From: Marinibium conchae
Lineage (GTDB): Bacteria; Pseudomonadota; Gammaproteobacteria; Enterobacterales; Alteromonadaceae
Direction: 5' to 3'
Assembly (NCBI RefSeq): GCF_015595035.1
Contig: NZ_JADNRN010000001.1
Location: 186,001-250,000, forward strand
Length of the DNA: 64,000 nucleotides
In this document: positions 61,514 through 64,000 of the stretch, piece after piece
Numbering within the stretch: the first letter of the stretch is position 1
How the letters are laid out: every line of letters starts with the position of its first letter
Translations under genes and position numbers: made by a program
The notes under the pieces: generated by a model
Seen by the model: the letters and a program-made list of their open reading frames with translations, nothing else
Told to the model about the DNA's origin: nothing
Database searches by the model: none

Positions 61514-62916
61514 GCTTCGGTAATGCTGACTGGGTCGTTAATAATTTTTATCGGCAACAGTATTTCACAACCCAAACCTGATGTTTGTGCCAAGGGATTA
61601 TCGAGAAAACGAATTTCGCCATCGTGCAAATTAACAATAGCTTGCACTAGAGCAAGACCTAAACCGTTGCCACTGGTCGTGCGGCTTTTATCAGCGCGAT
61701 AAAAACGTCGCGTTAGCATATCAAACTCTTCTTCGTTTACGCCAAGCCCAGAATCATAACATCTAAAAGCTAGGTATTTTCTGTCGCCAATTTTGGCGTA
61801 ATCGAGCGTGAGCAAAATACTGCCGCCGGGGTGATTAAATTTAATGGCGTTGTCGATAATATTTGCATAAGTTTGAAAAATAAGGTCTTTATCGCAAAAC
61901 ATGATGGCATCATCGACGCTTATTATTGTTTCTAGGTGGATTTTTTTATCTTCAAAGATGGGACTGTATAGCTCGATAACGTCGGTGAGTATTTGCTTTA
62001 CATCTACGTTAGCGAAGGCGCTGGTTTTGTGTTCGGTTTCTAAATCGGCAATCCTTAGCAAGGAGTTGAATATAGACAGTAAGTTATTAGATTCACTTAA
62101 CAGTGCTTCTTTTTCATCGCTCGGAGCAATTGCTTCAATGTGTGTTTTAAGGCGTGCAAGCGGAGTTCTTAAATCATGTGCGATATTGTCGGTAACTGAT
62201 TTGATACCTTCCACTGAACTTTCGAATTGCTCTAATAATTTATTTAATGAAATGGTGAGCTTGCTCAAATCGTCCCAATTGCTATCAACTGGTAAGCGTT
62301 CGTTGAGCCTTCCCGTGATAATGATGTGTTCGGCTTTTTCGGATATAGTATTGATACGATTAACGACGTAATAAGCAACCCAAATACTGGTTGCTGATAT
62401 TAAACACAGAACCAAGATCATTATCCAGCCAAAGGTTTTGCCAACCCATTGCACAATTTCGATGTCATCAATATTTCGGCCAATCAATAACTGATGCCCG
62501 TTGGTAAAGGTCATGATCTTAGCGATTACGTCATATTGGTCGCTATCCTTGCTGCCTATTTTTATCGACAACATGCCATTCTTTACAGCTTGTGTTCCTT
62601 TCTCTGGCCAGAACAGCATGTTGCCCGCGACGAATTTATCTTTGTCTGTTTTTAAATGATAGAAAAAGTCATTTCCGTTTTCTGCAATCCTATCATTGAG
62701 TGCATTTTCAACTGCTTTCGCGCCAGCAGCTCGGTAAAGTGAATTAAAGCCTCGGATATCTGAATTAATGGCAGCTTCCGACTCTCTAATTAAGAGATCG
62801 TCGTTTGAAAGGATAAGAAAATAGGTAATAAATACCACACCCATCATCAGCAACGAGGTAAAAACAATACTAAGTGTAAAGCTTGAGCTTTTTCTAAAAG
62901 CAGAAATGGCGCGCAC
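61510..62916 (-). CDS. Sensor histidine kinase (OmpR-partner type)
   Basis: A 468-residue membrane kinase: helices at about 15-35 and 165-190 flank a ~130-residue periplasmic sensor. HAMP is at about 190-240, HisKA has 'DNIAHDLRTPLARLKTHIEA' (core 'IAHDLRTPLARL'), and the HATPase has 'NIIDNAIKFNHPGG', 'DSGLGVNEEE' and 'GNGLGLALVQAIV'. Its regulator gene is next, at 62926, with a 9-base gap; both are minus strand, regulator first. The 'IAHDLRTPLARL' H-box is common in kinases of metal, envelope-stress or antimicrobial-peptide response systems. The signal is not identifiable here. Confidence 0.93.
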   Translation of the reverse strand: MRAISAFRKSSSFTLSIVFTSLLMMGVVFITYFLILSNDDLLIRESEAAINSDIRGFNSLYRAAGAKAVENALNDRIAENGNDFFYHLKTDKDKFVAGNMLFWPEKGTQAVKNGMLSIKIGSKDSDQYDVIAKIMTFTNGHQLLIGRNIDDIEIVQWVGKTFGWIMILVLCLISATSIWVAYYVVNRINTISEKAEHIIITGRLNERLPVDSNWDDLSKLTISLNKLLEQFESSVEGIKSVTDNIAHDLRTPLARLKTHIEAIAPSDEKEALLSESNNLLSIFNSLLRIADLETEHKTSAFANVDVKQILTDVIELYSPIFEDKKIHLETIISVDDAIMFCDKDLIFQTYANIIDNAIKFNHPGGSILLTLDYAKIGDRKYLAFRCYDSGLGVNEEEFDMLTRRFYRADKSRTTSGNGLGLALVQAIVNLHDGEIRFLDNPLAQTSGLGCEILLPIKIINDPVSITEA

Positions 62917-62925
62917 TAAAAGTTC

Positions 62926-63612
62926 CTATGCTTGGTTTGGGTCGGTAACTAAGTAGCCTGAGCCCCGAATAGTTTCAATAATAGGATAATCAAAGCCCTT
63001 ATCTATTTTATTCCGTAAACGGCTTATGTGCACATCAATCACGTTTGTTTGAGGGTCAAAATTGTACTCCCAAACCTTCTCTAAGAGCATGGTTCGAGTC
63101 ACGATTTTGCCTTTATTTTTCAATAGGTACTCCAATAGCTTGAATTCTTTTGACTGTAAATCAATGAGTTGTCCGCCACGACTTACTTGGCGATTAATTA
63201 AGTCGAGCTTTAAATCACCTAACTCTATTGAGGTCAGTGCAGTCTTTGACGCAGACTGCCTTGACGCTACCACCTCAACTCGCGCAAGTAGTTCTTCGAA
63301 AGCAAAAGGTTTTGTCATGTAGTCGTCGGCACCGGAGCGCAGGCCTTTTACACGATCTTCTACCTTATTTTTAGCACTGAGAATAACCGCAGGTGTTTGG
63401 TCACCGTTGGCGCGTATGGTATTTAGCAGTGTAATGCCGTCAACAAATGGCAGCATACGGTCAAGCACGATGACATCGTAGTTTTTCGATGACGCTAAAT
63501 CTAGGCCCTGTTTTCCGTCGTTTGCTACGTCTGCACTGTGGCCAGAGTCTTGAAAACCTTTATGAATGTAATTAGCAACCGTGGTATCGTCTTCTACTAT
63601 CAATATTTTCAT
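62926..63612 (-). CDS. OmpR/PhoB-family response regulator
   Basis: A 228-residue two-domain regulator: receiver with 'KILIVEDDTTVANYI', phospho-Asp51 in 'VIVLDRMLPFVDG', 'GADDYMTKPFAFEELLARV'; winged helix with 'RTMLLEKVWEYNFDPQTNVI' (core 'EKVWEYNFDPQTN') and 'IRGSGYLV'. The 'YNFDPQTNVIDVHISRLR' pattern resembles the CusR/PcoR/QseB side of the family, but a specific name cannot be supported. It is paired with the kinase downstream; the two are an operon transcribed leftward from about 63620. Target genes are not evident nearby. Confidence 0.92.
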   Translation of the reverse strand: MKILIVEDDTTVANYIHKGFQDSGHSADVANDGKQGLDLASSKNYDVIVLDRMLPFVDGITLLNTIRANGDQTPAVILSAKNKVEDRVKGLRSGADDYMTKPFAFEELLARVEVVASRQSASKTALTSIELGDLKLDLINRQVSRGGQLIDLQSKEFKLLEYLLKNKGKIVTRTMLLEKVWEYNFDPQTNVIDVHISRLRNKIDKGFDYPIIETIRGSGYLVTDPNQA

Positions 63613-63718
63613 TTTTTACCGTTTATGGTGTTAGTAAAGCAAGTAAGTTGTGTTTTATACACATGTAAACAAAATATAGACTGTTAAGCTTAAAAAAGTA
63701 ACCTTTAGGAGTATGTTA

Positions 63719-64000
63719 GTGACCATTGTTGTTATATGTTTAATTATTGTGGTGTTTATGCCTATGTTGGCGAAAGTACCTCTGGCCATTATGATGAATC
63801 GTTCTGGTGGCTATGATAATCGTTTGCCACGTTTACAGCAGCAATCATTAGAGGGATTTGGTGCTCGCGCTCAAGCTGCTCATCAGAACTGTTTTGAGGC
63901 AACGAGCTACTTTGCTCCAACCATATTATTGGTATTTACTTTAAACGCCATCGACCATACGACAGCCTACCTCTGCATCGCCTTTGTAGTAAGCCGTCTA
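63719..64000 (+). CDS. MAPEG-family membrane protein (cut by window end)
   Basis: The frame runs off the window after 94 residues. Content: a membrane helix ('IVVICLIIVVFMPMLAKVPL'; core 'LIIVVFMPMLA'), 'GGYDNRLPR', 'GFGARAQAAHQNCFEA', 'YFAPTILLVFT', the MAPEG pattern of small four-helix integral proteins related to microsomal glutathione transferases. Start: GTG 63719, seven bases after AGGAG at 63707-63711. An ATG at 63713 is only one base from that site and is less likely. Divergent from the response regulator. About 35-40 residues are missing at the C-terminus if the length is typical. Confidence 0.85.
   Translation, partial: MTIVVICLIIVVFMPMLAKVPLAIMMNRSGGYDNRLPRLQQQSLEGFGARAQAAHQNCFEATSYFAPTILLVFTLNAIDHTTAYLCIAFVVSRL

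Noticed and set aside
1-64000. tRNA or rRNA genes, prophage and insertion sequences
   Set aside because: No recognisable tRNA/rRNA segments, integrase, phage structural genes or transposase frames were seen on reading the window.

Overview
The window looks like chromosome of a marine gammaproteobacterium of the Alteromonadales type. This is inferred from gene families and neighbourhoods: RdgC, a Vibrio/Alteromonas-style TonB2 cluster with TtpC, a CrbS/CrbR acetate switch with a DUF4212 + symporter pair, carboxynorspermidine synthesis, a DUF3718 protein and several large TonB-dependent receptors. No rRNA, tRNA, prophage, insertion sequence or CRISPR array was seen. Genes are tightly packed on both strands. 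The first and last genes are a complete small secreted protein and a MAPEG protein cut by the window end.

Layout. (1) 1-1.8 kb: DUF3718 protein and rdgC. (2) 2.2-16.4 kb: a phosphate-response island. phoB and phoR are followed by a PstS-type binding protein, a two-fold duplicated secreted beta-rich lipoprotein, a TonB-dependent receptor, and a six-gene TonB2-type energising operon (DUF3450, TtpC, ExbB, ExbD, TonB, TPR). Pho-box-like 11-bp direct repeats precede three of its transcription units. (3) 16.4-22.2 kb, minus strand: a chemoreceptor, a VOC protein, 4-hydroxyphenylpyruvate dioxygenase and a REC-REC-GGDEF regulator. (4) 22.4-29.6 kb, plus strand: a MarR-GNAT fusion with a palindromic operator in its promoter, an AraC regulator, a D-2-hydroxyacid dehydrogenase, an acetyl-CoA hydrolase/transferase-GNAT fusion coupled to an AcuC-like deacetylase, and an aldo/keto reductase.

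(5) 29.7-45.2 kb: a membrane HDOD protein, then an acetate module: DcaP-type porin, acs, crbR, a PepSY-like membrane protein, crbS, DUF4212 subunit, sodium:acetate-type symporter, a cNMP/CBS/DUF294 protein and a DEDDh exonuclease. The porin and symporter promoters share a two-part motif at exactly the same distance (91 bp) from their start codons. Between the symporter and DUF294 genes (41.77-42.58 kb) lies a non-coding block with a 4 x 133-bp tandem array and a separate diverged single element. Both fold into the same plan: an outer stem enclosing three hairpins, with compensatory differences in the stems. This is the most novel-looking object in the window.

(6) 45.3-64 kb: TPR lipoprotein, 2OG-Fe(II) oxygenase, nucleoside transporter and uridine kinase, an Oar-like TonB receptor, the norspermidine pair (nspC and its dehydrogenase), a PLP enzyme of the ACC deaminase family, a chalcone-isomerase-like/DUF3833/SDR trio, a TPR-GGDEF protein, an OmpR-type two-component pair and the partial MAPEG gene.

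The connecting themes are phosphorus scavenging across the outer membrane and acetate/acetyl-CoA metabolism, with possible acetylation control. Family assignments come from recognised motifs and recalled relatives. No database search was possible.
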